64,000 nucleotides of DNA from Daphnia pulex (Eukaryota; Arthropoda; Branchiopoda; Diplostraca; Daphniidae). The translations under genes and the position numbers were made by a program. The notes beneath the pieces were generated by a model that had not been told where the DNA came from, did no database searches, and was given only the letters and a program-made list of their open reading frames with translations. Positions 47,201 through 58,584 of this stretch are shown one piece after another. Where the stretch lies: contig NC_060028.1 of assembly GCF_021134715.1 (NCBI RefSeq), forward strand, positions 9,957,482 to 10,021,481. Reading direction: 5' to 3'. The first letter of the stretch is position 1, and every line of letters begins with the position of its first letter.

Positions 47201-48653
47201 AGCAGTCAACGAGCATGGTATAAATCTTCATTGGCAACGCATCCATTTGGCAAATGATTTGCCGTTGGATTTTGAGTGCGACATTTCACCGGAGGTTACT
47301 GCAGCCAAACCAGAATCAGCAAAGATTTATTATAAATGCCAACTTTGCTCTGTGCAACCTGGTCTTTACGAAGAAATGCGATTGCACTCGAAGACGCTTC
47401 ATCCCAATTGTCCTGTCAAAATCTTTCGCATAACGTCCAAAGTGAAGGGTAATCAACAAAAAGAACCAAGTGTGACCGACAGTAAAGATTTGGGAACACC
47501 GCCCGTGAAGATAACCCGAGTTGAAAAAGCTCCAACACCAAGTAAGGAAGCGGTTGCCGCAAACTCGTCAACATTTGCAGTCAAATCTCTGCCAAAACAT
47601 GCTGCAAAAACGACAGCTCCATCAACCTCAGGTAGCTCGCAAACGGTATTTGTGGTAGCACCACCTGCAAATCAGCCTGCCTATGCTTGTGCTTGGTGCA
47701 ACTCTAAATTTCAGCAAGAAAGTCAGGTAATAAAAAACAATTTTTTGTATTGTTGGTTTCTAGAACTTTACATTCAGTATCAATATTCATAGGTAATTCG
47801 CCATCACGCGACTCATCCGAGCAACGTTCCTTTACGTTACACCTGTACAACACCTACTCTGAAATCCGCGGGCAATGCACCTTCAGCATCAGTAAGTTTA
47901 AGAGTATTGGGAATCAGTTGCACATTTACATGAAATTCAATTCAATTCTTAAATGGTGTCCTATATTAGTTAATGTGATATTACCGTGTGCTCGAATTCG
48001 GAGAGCTATTGGATTTCTTGAATCTAATTCTTAGTCTGTCTTTCTTTAGTCGTCGACATTTAAACCTGAACTTGCAGTGATGGAAATCCGTTTCGGATGT
48101 CCAATATGCACGAAGTATTTTATTTCACTGGCTGGAGCACAGCAGCATGTGGTCGAACATAAGCAGGTGTGGAAGTGCGGACACTGCGTAATGTTATTTG
48201 GTACGCCTACGTTAGCTCTTCAACACTGGAAAGAAGTGCATCCTGGTCTTCAGGGGCAGCTAGAAAGCATAGATTCACCTAGTCAAATAGTCGAGAAACT
48301 GTCTAAGGGAATCACAATCCATCGCGTCCAGCTAAACATGAAATCTCTACTGAAGGACAAAACTTCTCTTCAGTCTTCACATGCAAGCGAAATCACTGGT
48401 AACAAATTATTTTAAAACCATTTCAACCGTTTTCATCAGTTTGGGTCATGTTTTGACAGGAACAGTCAAGGAGATGAAAGAAACACGAAGTATTGAGACA
48501 CCAACCCCATCACAAGTTCCCAAAGCTCCTGCAGTGGCAAGGAAATCAACGAGCACTAACCTCTTTCTCAAAGAAAACATGAAACAAGATTCAGCGTCAC
48601 CAGCAGCTCGCGAAGGCCCCCCTGCAGTGTTAGAAGTAACAAGAATAACTTAG
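38244..48653 (+). CDS. Giant AT-hook and multi-C2H2 zinc-finger protein (about 3186 residues)
   Basis: A nuclear, DNA-binding regulator is predicted. Exons: 38244-38410, 38502-38568, 38631-38689, 38769-42849, 42922-44586, 44648-44858, 44924-46019, 46089-46533, 46599-47726, 47793-47891, 48050-48398 and 48460-48653, phase-consistent. The N-terminus (LLKLQQYVPFLQRAKEYY) looks like a helical protein-interaction domain, followed by about 700 residues of Ser/Pro/Arg-rich disorder. AT-hooks occur at KKKGRPRN (about 41015), RGRKRKVGG (about 41210) and RGRPKKGAARGRK (about 41400). At least 24 C2H2 fingers follow from 41588 on, scattered in small groups with non-standard linkers rather than a long TGEKP-linked array, for example YRCNYCNFQVAHRAGIKHH and FKCGHCTYYHWHQQDIDYH. 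The plan recalls vertebrate ZNF462-type proteins, but I cannot assign orthology. Confidence 0.85.
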
Positions 48654-50032
48654 TTGGAGAACTCACTAAAAATTTAAGTGCTTATGAGACATTGGGATTA
48701 ATCAAATGCGTCACGATTTCCATTTAAATTTTGTAAATGTCCATCAAATTCATTGTACAATTTTATTCATCGGAAACCTGTCTTTTTTAATTTATTCGTT
48801 ATGTTCTATTTTTCGTTTCAACTTTTGCCTGGATGAAACTGTGGCAACGCGGAATGTATAGCGAATGCTGCGAAGCTCATAAAAATGTCTATGTATCTAA
48901 TATGTTGCACTCCTAGTTTATAAAACCGATACAACTCATTAAAGTGAACAAGTCGAACATACTGACATATTGTCATTCTCTAAATTGGCTGTTGTGGCTT
49001 TCTAAGCGATTTGTGAATTTCCTGATTTTTCCGCAAGTGCGTAACATAAAATAAACCTGTGTACGATTTTTGTTATGTATTTCTAAAAATTATATAAAAA
49101 TCTAGCGAGCTAGCTTTCCAAAATCCGAGCAAAGAAAAGAATTTTCATGTTGTTACTTGTTAGTTAGATTAATAGATTAGATTAGATGGAAGGAGTTATG
49201 GTGGTTAAGGTTAACCGGTTAAATTAATGGTTCCCATCCCACTTCCTTCCCCCATCCTTCCCTCCCAGCCAAGTCTGTAGGTCTGGCAACATCGTGTTCA
49301 AATTGGTTATTTCACAAAAATAAACACGTGTGTGAGACTTTATTCGAAGAAGTCAATTTTTATCTAAAAGTTTCTACAACGAATTCAAGGTTTATTGCCT
49401 GTGTGGGGATTTGACAGCTGGTAAAACATATGTGAATTCAAAGAGGGTATGTATGATTTCATATTTTAATACCTAGTGAGCTGTCCTTGATTCTCATGAT
49501 TCTCAGGTTAACATGGCATAGATGATCAGGGACATCAGATTCTTAAACAACTTTTGAATCAGCCATAAATTAAAACTTATGCCCAACTTAGTTCTATTTA
49601 GCTTAAACATTTTTCATTTATTATGAAGAAGGGGTGATGCAGTTAGGAGTAGTTATATATCCAATGCCATACTATTTCAGTGTAGTTTCGGTTTTTATAA
49701 AGTGTTGGTGAAGTATCTGTTAAGAATAATAATACAGTTTGATTGGAAATGGGTCGACTTTGAATTTGAATCTGTTTCATCAACGAAGTGAGTCCCAGAA
49801 ACATTTCTACAATTCAACAATGCAAAATTTCTATAAACTACCCAGAGCAAAGCTTTTCTCTTAAGTTATGGTAATTCTTAAAAAACACAATGGATAGTTT
49901 TCCCATTGACACATGCACTGTTAATCTGGTGATAAGGCATCTTTAATTTTTGTTTTTTTGTTTTTCGAGACAGCTGTTTATCTCTTGTTATTGTTTATTA
50001 ATATGTTGTTTATTTGTTGCTCGCAATAGAAT
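48654..50032. other. Zinc-finger gene 3'UTR and RNF216 promoter
   Basis: 1.4 kb AT-rich spacer. AATAAA occurs at 49318-49323. The exon carrying the RNF216 start codon is preceded by an acceptor-like gcaatag just before 50030, so a 5'UTR intron is likely. No other gene was seen. Confidence 0.55.
49318..49323 (+). terminator. Polyadenylation signal AATAAA of the zinc-finger gene
   Basis: Canonical hexamer about 665 bases past the stop. Another AATAAA-like site lies nearer 49050. Confidence 0.4.
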
Positions 50033-53022
50033 ATGGCCTTCGTTGATGATCTTGCCCGAATTCGGGAGGTTCTTCAGGCAAATGCAGTAGACAAATTTGT
50101 AGCTGAAGACATGTTGGTTGCATTGCTTGAACTTTATGCATCAGATAATCAGCGTGTTGATTTGGTTGTATTGGATTTACAAGCCATGCTTGGCAAAGAG
50201 CTATCAGTTGGAAATCATTTCGCTATTCAGCAACAAAGGTAAACAGCTATCAAAATTATGTGTTTGCAGTTATTTTCCACTGTACTAATATCTCGAATAA
50301 TTTTTACAGATGGGCGGAACTGCAAAGGCCACCAGAGCCTCTAAATTCTGACATTATAGTTGCCCGCACAAATGTTCCTCGAACTACTATTGCAGCTGAA
50401 GTAGTAGTGATTGATCAGAATCGACCTTCAACATCGGGAAATGCTGTTGCTCTGCCGACCGTAGTAAATCGAAATAAAAGACCAATATCTGAAGTTTCTA
50501 AAGAAAGTAGCGTTGCCAAGAAAGTAACACCAACTAAAGTGGAAAATGATCCACGTCGTCCATTGGTTACCGTTGCAACTGTAGACCGAGTTCGCCCTGC
50601 TAGTGAAATCAATCAAGTGGCACCAACTCGACGTCCAGTTGCGAGCGACAGCACTGCACAAGGTTCCATTCGGACAAATCATGCTGGCACATCCTCTCAA
50701 ACTATTCGTGTGCTAGACAACAAAGCAACTACTGCTACTGTAATTTCAGCTTCAACTTCAGGTAACATTTGTATCTTTCAAATGCTATAGAACTTGACTG
50801 ATCAACTTATCCTTCATTCTGCAGGACCCTCGAAAAATGAAACGATTCCTAAAGAGAATTTGGAAGAAACATCGATGAAGTTTCACAAGGCTACACTCAG
50901 TGCAGTTCAGGATATTAATGTCAAATTTTCAGCTTACAAGGCAACCGAATTCGTCGAGCTACGTAAATCATCTGCGATTTTGGACGAGTATATAGGAATG
51001 ATCGTGATGGACGCAAATCTCGGTATACCGAAAGTTGATGTACTTTGGAATCCACCAGTCGAAATGAATCCTGAACACCAACGTCTATTCCAACACGTTT
51101 ACGAAAGCTTCATCAGTGAAAAAGTCGAATTTCTCGTTCGGGCGGTTCCCGATGCAGATCCAGATTTTTTGGAAGAAAGAGTTAACAGTTTTCAAGGTTT
51201 GCAAATTTTAACACTAATCTTAACTGTTAATACTAAAAAATGCGAATTATTTTTATCCGCAGGTGACCAGGAAAAAATCAGAGGCTTTCTCACAGAGATT
51301 TTGGAAGGAAATATGCAATTTCCTACGCGAGCCGATTACAATAGAAGAAAAGAATACAACGTTCTTGCAAATAAGTTCTTTACAGTCGAAGAGTTTTTGG
51401 AACTGTACGATGACCCTCAAAAGTATTTTACCGAGGACACACGAGTCACAGATGTGGTAAATTGAAATTTTGAAAACCTTAATTCATTAGACATAATAAC
51501 CGATTTCATGTTTCTTTTCAGGCGTATCGCGATCAAGCCATAAATCAACTGAAAAAAGATTTTAAATTTGCAAGCTTGACGAACATCCGTCGGCTATTTA
51601 ACAAGAACAATTACCATTACACTCCAACATACTTCGATCTTATGAAAAACCCGACATTTAATCAAAGGAAAACGAAGCGATCTGCCCATGAATGTCTGGG
51701 AACTGCAAAAGATTTGTTTTTGATCCAAGAGGTAAGGTGGCCTGTTTTGTTTTCCTTGTGCAAACTAAAACGCAATTCTTTGTTAATTGCAGATTGCTTT
51801 TGTTGGTCTTCTACCTGACATTGATTTGTATTTGCGGAATAAAGAAAAAATGCGAAAGGACGCTATTACTCTATCTCGTACAACTGGAACTTTGTTGGAC
51901 TGTCCAATTTGTTGCGAAGATGAGCTTATTGGACTTGATCTCATTTACTGCCCGCAAGGACATGGAGTCTGTCGCAGTTGCGTCCGCCGGCAAGTGTCTT
52001 TATATTTAATTAAATTTTAAAAGCTTGTAATTCACGCCTTGTAATATCTTTGCTATTCTAGGCAATCGGAAGAACTAATTGGTTTGATGAAAACTCGTGT
52101 TCCGTGCCTGTATCCCGATTGCTCCACTGAGTATACTCTTAATGATCTCAAGGTCGAGTTTCTTTCAGAAATTTAGCATGTCTGTTCAAAATTAAGACTT
52201 TATTTTTTTTTTAAACAGGAGGTGCTTAAAAAGTCCATTTTTGGCTGTTTAGAAAAAAGGCGACAGGCAGAAGAAGTTCTGGCAGCTGGAATCGAAGGTA
52301 TTCAAGATCAAATTGTTTTACACAGGGCATTTTATATCTTTGTTTTTTTTTAGGAATTGAATCTTGTCCATTCTGTGAATACAGCGTAGTGCCTGGATAT
52401 GATGACCGTTTGTTCACGTGTCGCAACCCAGAATGTTTAAAAATATCATGGTAAGAAGTAATTACAAAGATAATAATAATAATAATTTTGATGCTATCCC
52501 CTTTTGTGTAAATGACAACTTTTTTTCTTTGTTAGCCGTCAGTGTCGCGAGGTGAACCATTCCCCACTTCGCTGCGAAGAATATGCTATGAAGCAAAGAC
52601 TCAACAATTACGTTGAGACTAAAATGACGGAAGCGCTTGTACGACAGTGTCCTGGTTGCAAAAAGAATTTTGTCAAAGCGGATGGTTGCAATAAAATGGT
52701 AATATTTTTTTAAATTCTTAGTAACATTTAACAAGTATTATGTCATCACTTTATTATTCCATTATAGGTTTGTCCCTGTGGTGCTATAATGTGTTACATT
52801 TGCAGACAGCAAATAAAGGACTACAATCACTTTTCGAACCTTCCACCCAATAATCCTAACCAACCGGCACCTATCAAACCTCCTAATGCTAAATGCCCCT
52901 TGTATTCTGATACTTTAAAGATGCACGAAGAAGAAGTTGCATTAAGTGCCGCTAAGGCTCGAGCCGAACTGGCGTCTTCTAATCCCAACATCCGCATTGA
53001 TTTAGTTTTGGGCAAAAAGTAA
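50033..53022 (+). CDS. RNF216: RNF216/TRIAD3 RBR E3 ubiquitin ligase
   Basis: RNF216 is a RING-between-RING ligase that makes K63-linked chains and, in vertebrates, acts in innate signalling and receptor turnover. Exons: 50033-50238, 50310-50761, 50825-51196, 51263-51456, 51522-51731, 51793-51989, 52062-52152, 52219-52297, 52354-52450, 52536-52698 and 52768-53022, giving 771 residues. The N-terminal third is disordered and basic. The RBR module runs from about residue 510: LLDCPICCEDELIGLD with GHGVCRSCVRR (RING1), SCPFCEYSVVPGYDDRLFTC (IBR), RQCPGCKKNFVKADGCNKM and VCPCGAIMCYICRQ (RING2). The Cys of DGCNKM (codon 52687-52689) fits the catalytic position. The intron after 51989 starts GCAAGT and must be a GC-AG intron to keep the frame. 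Identity is secure. Confidence 0.94.
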
Positions 53023-53479
53023 TGGTCCATATTTGTCCCGTTTAAACCCAAGTTACAAATTCCTCGTTCGTTATTATTAAAAAAACCCGAATCCAATGTT
53101 TCCGATTGTTTCCCTTAAAGTGAATTCGCGATGAGACTTATAATTCTTTCGCCCCGTTTCTCTTTTCAATTTGGTATTCAAATTTCAGAATTTCAGTCCC
53201 TCTTGCCAAATCAGTTCTCTGTTTGCTGCACTAGTCTTCCCACATGATTTTTCATTTGTTTTACGTTTCTATTTTAAAGTTGCTTAAAAAGCGGATCTAA
53301 AAAATTTGTCTATGTTGTAAACCCTGATCAGCAACTCCTCGTTGTACATTTGATGTGTGCATTACCTGATCCATGCAATCTCGTCTACAACAAATTGACT
53401 GATCAAAATTTCTTCACCAATTCAGAAATATGATAACGTTTTTCTAAAGAGATTCTTTTTGATATCTAATTGTTTTAAA

Positions 53480-53491
53480 TTTGGCGCCAAA
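53480..53491. promoter_or_regulatory. E2F-like palindrome TTTGGCGCCAAA
   Basis: A perfect 12-base palindrome containing the TTTSGCGC E2F core on both strands, 120 bases upstream of the cyclin L ATG. Function is inferred from the motif. Confidence 0.5.
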
Positions 53492-53498
53492 AAATAGT

Positions 53499-53513
53499 GC
53501 TGCCACCTAGTGC
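53499..53513 (-). promoter_or_regulatory. CTCF-like motif
   Basis: The minus strand reads GCACTAGGTGGCAGC, matching 14 of 15 positions of CCASYAGRKGGCRSY, the best match in the window. It lies 8 bases from the E2F-like palindrome in the cyclin L promoter. Confidence 0.5.
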
Positions 53514-53610
53514 CGAATGTAGATAGCTTAGCGAGGGTAGACATACGTAGGCACTTCGCCTCGCGTTCGTTTCTTTGAAAGAGTTTGTATGTATCCCCAT
53601 CGGAAAAAAA

Positions 53611-56600
53611 ATGGCTGACAAAATTTCCAAGCCTTATGGTCGTGTAATCATAAACTTAGAAAATTGCCTCCTTCCAACAGAAAGACTTGCGTGTACTGCT
53701 TCCAGTCTCGATGGATTGGACCCAGAAACAGAAATGGATCTCAGGATCCTTGGATGTGAACTAATCCAAACTGCCGGAATTTTGTTAAGATTACCACAGG
53801 TTGTTGTTTTTTACATTATACAATAGGAAGTCGACAAATTTGCTTTAGATATAGTCTTCTTAATGTATCTTTCTTTCATTTACAGGTTGCAATGGCAACA
53901 GGCCAGGTTCTGTTTCACAGATTCTATCATAGCAAATCGTTAGTTCGACAACCCATGGAAATAACTGCTATGGGATGTCTGTGTTGTGCCTCCAAAGTTG
54001 AGGAGGCCCCAAGAAGAATTAGAGATGTGATATCTGTTTTTGAGCACATCAAGCAAGTTCGTGGTGGAAAGTAAGTAATTGTTATTCTTTAAAATGTCAT
54101 TACATTTTCCTAACACCAATTATCTTTTCGTTAGAACCATTGAACCTGTCTTGCTTGACCAAGGATATATTAATTTAAAGAATCAAGTTATTAAAGCTGA
54201 AAGAAGAGTTCTAAAAGAATTAGGATTCTGTGTTCATGTCAAACATCCACACAAGGTAATTTCCATTGGGTTTATTGTGTCTTCATTACATAATTCATGT
54301 AATCATGATTTGTTGGCCTAGATTGTTGTTATGTACCTGCAAATACTGGGATTTGAGAAGAACAAGCGACTTGTCCAACTTTCCTGGTAAGAATTTTTTG
54401 ATTGCCTTTTTACTAGTTACTTTTTGGACAGTCGAAATTTTGTTGCCTAATGAGATATCATGGCTCAGTTTTGTTTACTGATACTCAATATTTGAAAATT
54501 TACTATTGCAATTAGGCATAATGAAAGTGTAGCATCTGTTGTGGGTGCCTACTTTGTCAAATCTTTCATTAGTTTCCTCATTAATGCTCACATACTGGAG
54601 GATTGCAATTTCCAAAATCAGATTTGGACATTTATGTAAGGGATTGGGGAGGGTTGAACTATTGCTGTGAAATTTGTATGATTTAATGGTTTGGATTGGG
54701 GAAATTCAGGCATGGATAGGTAATAGTCCTTGTAGTGACGATGGTATTAACTTTTCATTTTTGGTTCCCGCCTAACAGTGTTTAGGTGAGGACCGGGGTG
54801 TCCCCATTGAGTCGGTAAGTAGCGATGAGAGGGAAAGCGAGGGTCCCCCCGCCATACGCCTGCGTATTGGCTCCTCCTTCTCTCATCATTCCATCAAGGC
54901 TGGAACGTCGGCCATGTCGGGGCTGGGCTAGGCTGAGCCACGCCCACTGTGCAAGCATCCGCCATCGAGTCATATTTACTTTTGACTCCTTTCTGGAGAG
55001 TGCTTCAACCTCACTTCAATTGCTATTTGACTTGAGACAACTTGCCTCTCGCTCATGCAATCCAAATCGTCTCCATGACTTCAGTCATTTCGTTCCACTT
55101 TTGTGGGCGTAATCTCATTTGACCAATGGAATTGGGTTTCAATAGTTAACTTTTTTAGTAATTCAATAGGCAAGCATTTAATTATTTACATTCTGAAGGC
55201 TTTTGCCCACAGGTGAGCCCTCACCTTCTGCTGGCTATCCACCACTTCTTCCAGATTTACTTCTATTTCATCACAGCCTTGAATTTTTTCTTATAATTTA
55301 TTTTGATCTCATCTAGCTGCATCTATTTCTTTTTTAAATATTCTTCTTCCTTTTGTCTGGCCATTTGTAAATCTTATTTTATTATTATCGTCATTAGCCT
55401 TCCTTCCTTGATGAAATTAGCATGCTTTTAAATTCGCTTGACGAAAAATGACTGAAGACATGGACACATTTGGATCATGGTGTCCGTGTAGTGAAAGCCT
55501 AGCCCAATGCGACCAACGTGTTGCGCCTCATTTAAATCTTTTTTGCTCTCACTATTTTCCCCTCCCTATACAACAAATGTTTGAACGCTGTCAATGACTG
55601 GTTCTTGGTGTCTTTTTTATCTTTCCTCCCTCCCAAAACGTGCCACGTTCTTTTTGTTCTCGTGCAGGAATTACATGAACGACTCGCTGAGAACAGACGT
55701 CTTTGTCCGATACAGTCCTGAAACCATCGCCTGTGCCTGTATATACCTCAGCGCCCGCAAACTGGGCATCGTTCTACCCAAGAAACCCGCTTGGTACCTC
55801 CTGTTTGGCTGCGTCGAAAATGACTTAAAGGACATCTCTATTCGCATTCTCAAACTGTACACGCGATCCAAGGTATGAGCGTGTCTTTAGCCCAGCTGTC
55901 GTCCGTCAGTTTTACATTTTTTATTTGTTTGATTTTTCGTGTTTTGGCAGCCGGACGCCGACGTCCTGGACAAGATTGTGGCGCAGTTGGAACAAGCTTA
56001 TCAGGAGAGTCGCCAAAGACTGAAGCAAGTAGGCCAGGAGGGCGGCGCTTCGGGACTTGTTTCGGGTGGGATAGCCACGCCCATAAAAAATGAGAGTCAC
56101 TCGACTTTCAGTCCGGGTGTGGCTGTCGCTGCTGTAACTCAACAACCAGAAATAAACAAAGGTATCTCTGCCGACTCTGCTGGAAGCACGCCATCCAGTT
56201 TCAAAGGTATGGGGGTGACTAAGATCATGTCAATGTCGTGACTAAGTGAAAAAGATTTTAATCGCGATTTCAAAACTTTTAAAAACGTGTTTTTTTAATT
56301 TTCATTTGGCAGGTGAAGAAAAGAATCACCATGTGTCGATGACGACAACGAAAAAGAGTTCTAAAGTAATGGACAGTCCTCCCCGTTCTCCATCATTAAG
56401 CCCTTCAGAAAAGCAGGGCAAGGACAGACGTCGTAAGTCACGACACCACAGCCACCACCACCACCACCGGAAGAAGCGCTCACGTTCCCGCAGCCGATCA
56501 CGCTCGCGCTCCAGGGACGACAAGCGACGAGAGCAACGTGATCGCGACCGAGTGGGCAGCGATAAAGACATCAGCAAACGAAAAGACAGGGAATCTGCCC

Positions 56601-56806
56601 ATTCGCTGAAGAGCACAACGACGACGGGTGATAGGTACGGAGAGAACCGCGATCGTGATCGAGAGCGGGAACGGGATCGCGATAAAGAGCGCGATTATAA
56701 ATATCGCAGCAAAGACAACAACAGCTTCCGAGAGGAGAAGAGAGATTCGAAGAAGGAGAGGTCGAGACATCGGGATCGTTCATTGTCGCGAGATCGACGA
56801 CGTTGA
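53611..56806 (+). CDS. CCNL1: Cyclin L (RS-domain cyclin, partner of CDK11/CDK12-type kinases)
   Basis: Cyclin L works in nuclear speckles with CDK11 in transcription-coupled splicing. Exons: 53611-53799, 53886-54070, 54135-54255, 54322-54386, 55668-55872, 55951-56206 and 56313-56806, giving 504 residues. Start ATG 53611 gives [20 protein letters not shown], the usual cyclin L opening. Two cyclin boxes are visible ([20 protein letters not shown] and [19 protein letters not shown]), followed by a His-rich stretch and a long RS/RD domain ([16 protein letters not shown]). The codon for the Trp before NYMND is split by the only long intron (54387-55667, 1281 bases), which contains a stop-bearing cassette exon. 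I cannot tell whether the animal has one or two cyclin L genes. Confidence 0.94.
54779..54814 (+). other. Candidate poison cassette exon of cyclin L
   Basis: This 36-base segment has an acceptor (cccgcctaacag) and a near-consensus donor (GTCG then GTAAGTAGC). Joined to exon 54322-54386, which ends in TG, it reads Cys, Val, then TAG, truncating cyclin L before the end of its second cyclin box and removing the RS domain. GGGG (54795-54798) can pair with CCCC (54802-54805) inside the exon. Cyclin L transcripts with premature stops are known in vertebrates; a shared mechanism is inference. Confidence 0.45.
54824..54887 (+). ncRNA. Structured intronic RNA element, candidate
   Basis: GATGAGAG (54824-54831) is the perfect complement of CTCTCATC (54880-54887). 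Within this, GCCATACGC (54851-54859) pairs with GCGTATTGGC (54862-54871) with one bulged base. It starts just after the donor of the candidate poison exon and could control its use, or be an independent RNA. Confidence 0.35.
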
Positions 56807-58505
56807 TGCATTCTTTGGAACTGATTTCGGATGTGAATTTGAAACAAAACACAAAACCTCAATCCACGATGATGATGATGATAATGATGATGTCTTGTCA
56901 TCTCCTTAAAAACAAGAAACCATTTTTCTTTTTTTCTCCTTCTTCTCTTTCTCTATTTGTGTCGTCGTGTCTGCCTCTCGTGTGTTTTGTATCCTTCCGT
57001 ACCCTTTCCGGCTGACGGCAGCTCACATGGTTCCATATAAGAATGATTTCTTTTGTTCTCGATTATCATTATTTTCTCTTTTCCATTTCATTTTGGCTTC
57101 TTTTTTAGATTCAATTCAGTACTACCCCGTACCGCCCGCTCCCGATTTCGACGTCTCTCTTTTGGTTTTCTCCTTTTTCGTTTGTGACGAATAGGAAGTA
57201 TTTCCATTTTATGAAATAAAAGAGAAGAAAGAAAATAAAAAAGTGCTCCATTCATCCCAATGCAAAACCAGTGTGCGCCATTTTTTCTTCAACCGTCAAA
57301 GCATCGCCGATGGTCTGATTTGATTTGCCAGTGAATCTTATTCGGCAGCAGCTTCCAATTTTGATTGGCCGTGATTCCAACAATAGAATAAGCAACAAAA
57401 GCCGCGGGCTGTGCTGTGCTGCAGAGCAAATATTTTATGAAAAACGGTTATCAGCATCTAGCAACTCTCTTATTCCACCCGACTGATGTGTGTGTTGGGG
57501 ATGACTCCTTTTCTGGCTCGGTTGAATAGGTTCGCATTTGCTAGTAATAAGAACAACCTTGGCACGAGTTGTTGCATTAGCGTGATCTTGCCGCCCATCT
57601 AGGTGCGTCCAGGTCCTTTTTTTTTGTTTTCCTTCCCCCCAGATTTGAAGCTCGCTCACCTTTTGACTAAATTTGGTTTTATCACGATCGAGTCGAGGTC
57701 AAAGTCTTGCGAAACGACTTTTTAGCAAGATGATCCTTCTTATTTCTTTGACAACTTTTACCGTTTGAATTTCAGATATTCTGGCGCCATGGGTCATTTG
57801 AATAGTGTGCATTCCGAACGATTCGCATTTTATCACGAACCCGTCGATCGAATGCACTCAACTGCGTTGGATCATTTTACATAAAGGGGGGTGATGATAT
57901 TTGATTTGGCCCGAGCGTTTAGTTCAGTTTTTGGTCGCTAGGTGTCGTCGTTGTTCCACCAGCAGGTGCGGCCCCTTCCTCCTTGGGAAGTTAAAACCTT
58001 TTGGTTGGTGCAAGTCGAGTCTCATTACTGAGGCTGCTCTTGGACTCTTTGGTCGTCCACGCGCGTTACTCTTTTGCAGTTTTTTTTGTATTTTTTGGCA
58101 GCCGAGAATCGTTTTGTCTCTTTATATTTATTGCGCCATTTCGTTGGCAGACGGTTGTTATTACTTTGCAGTGTTTGTTTGTTTCGCTGTGCGTCCGATC
58201 TGTTTTTTTGTTATTTCGTCACCGGATATTTGGCTCCGCGTGGCAGCAGAAGGAAGAAAAAGTGTGCTGGAAGAAATCAACGTGAAGTGACTGGTACATG
58301 TACGTTCACCTCTGCCCCATCGAGTGACTCTCTCACTCGCTGCTGCTGTTGGGAAATAGAAGCTAAAAAGGTGGGGGAGAGAGAAAAGAGACACACAAAC
58401 AAAAATTCCCCAGAAAAACTTGTTTTTCCACTGTGACGCCGAGGAGGTTTTGCTCACATTTTCTTCACGTCTAGACCGAATATTCTTTCCAAAAGATTTT
58501 CCTTC
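56807..58505. other. Cyclin L 3'UTR and promoter/5'UTR of a secreted-protein gene
   Basis: AATAAA for cyclin L occurs at 57215-57220. Beyond it lie AT-rich sequence and pyrimidine tracts, and an initiator-like TTCAGTT near 57922 that could serve the gene starting at 58506. No coding exon was supported. Confidence 0.5.
57215..57220 (+). terminator. Polyadenylation signal AATAAA of cyclin L
   Basis: Canonical hexamer about 410 bases past the stop codon. Confidence 0.5.
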
Positions 58506-58584
58506 ATGGCTGGCTGGCCGACGCTCGTTGTTGTTGGTGTGGCCTTGGCTTTGTTCGCCGCAGTGTCGAATGCCGAAACTCAAG
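58506..58584 (+). CDS. Signal-peptide first exon of a secreted or membrane protein
   Basis: ATG 58506 begins MAGWPTLVVVGVALALFAAV, a textbook signal peptide, followed by SNAETQ with a likely cleavage after SNA, and the exon ends in phase 1 before GTAAGA. No phase-matching next exon was found in the remaining 5.4 kb, so the rest of the gene lies right of the window. The product cannot be named. A first intron this long in a compact genome usually holds regulatory sequence. Confidence 0.6.

Larger units (their letters stand above)
53023..53610. other. RNF216 3'UTR and cyclin L promoter
   Basis: AT-rich spacer with a perfect 12-base E2F-like palindrome at 53480-53491 and a CTCF-like 15-mer at 53499-53513, both within about 130 bases upstream of the cyclin L start codon. 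No coding sequence. Confidence 0.6.
54387..55667 (+). other. Long cyclin L intron with GC-rich structured core
   Basis: All other introns of this gene are 64-106 bases. The segment at about 54770-55110 is clearly more GC-rich than the AT-rich flanks and holds the candidate poison exon and hairpins described separately. An open frame at 54825-55112 has no recognisable product. Confidence 0.6.
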
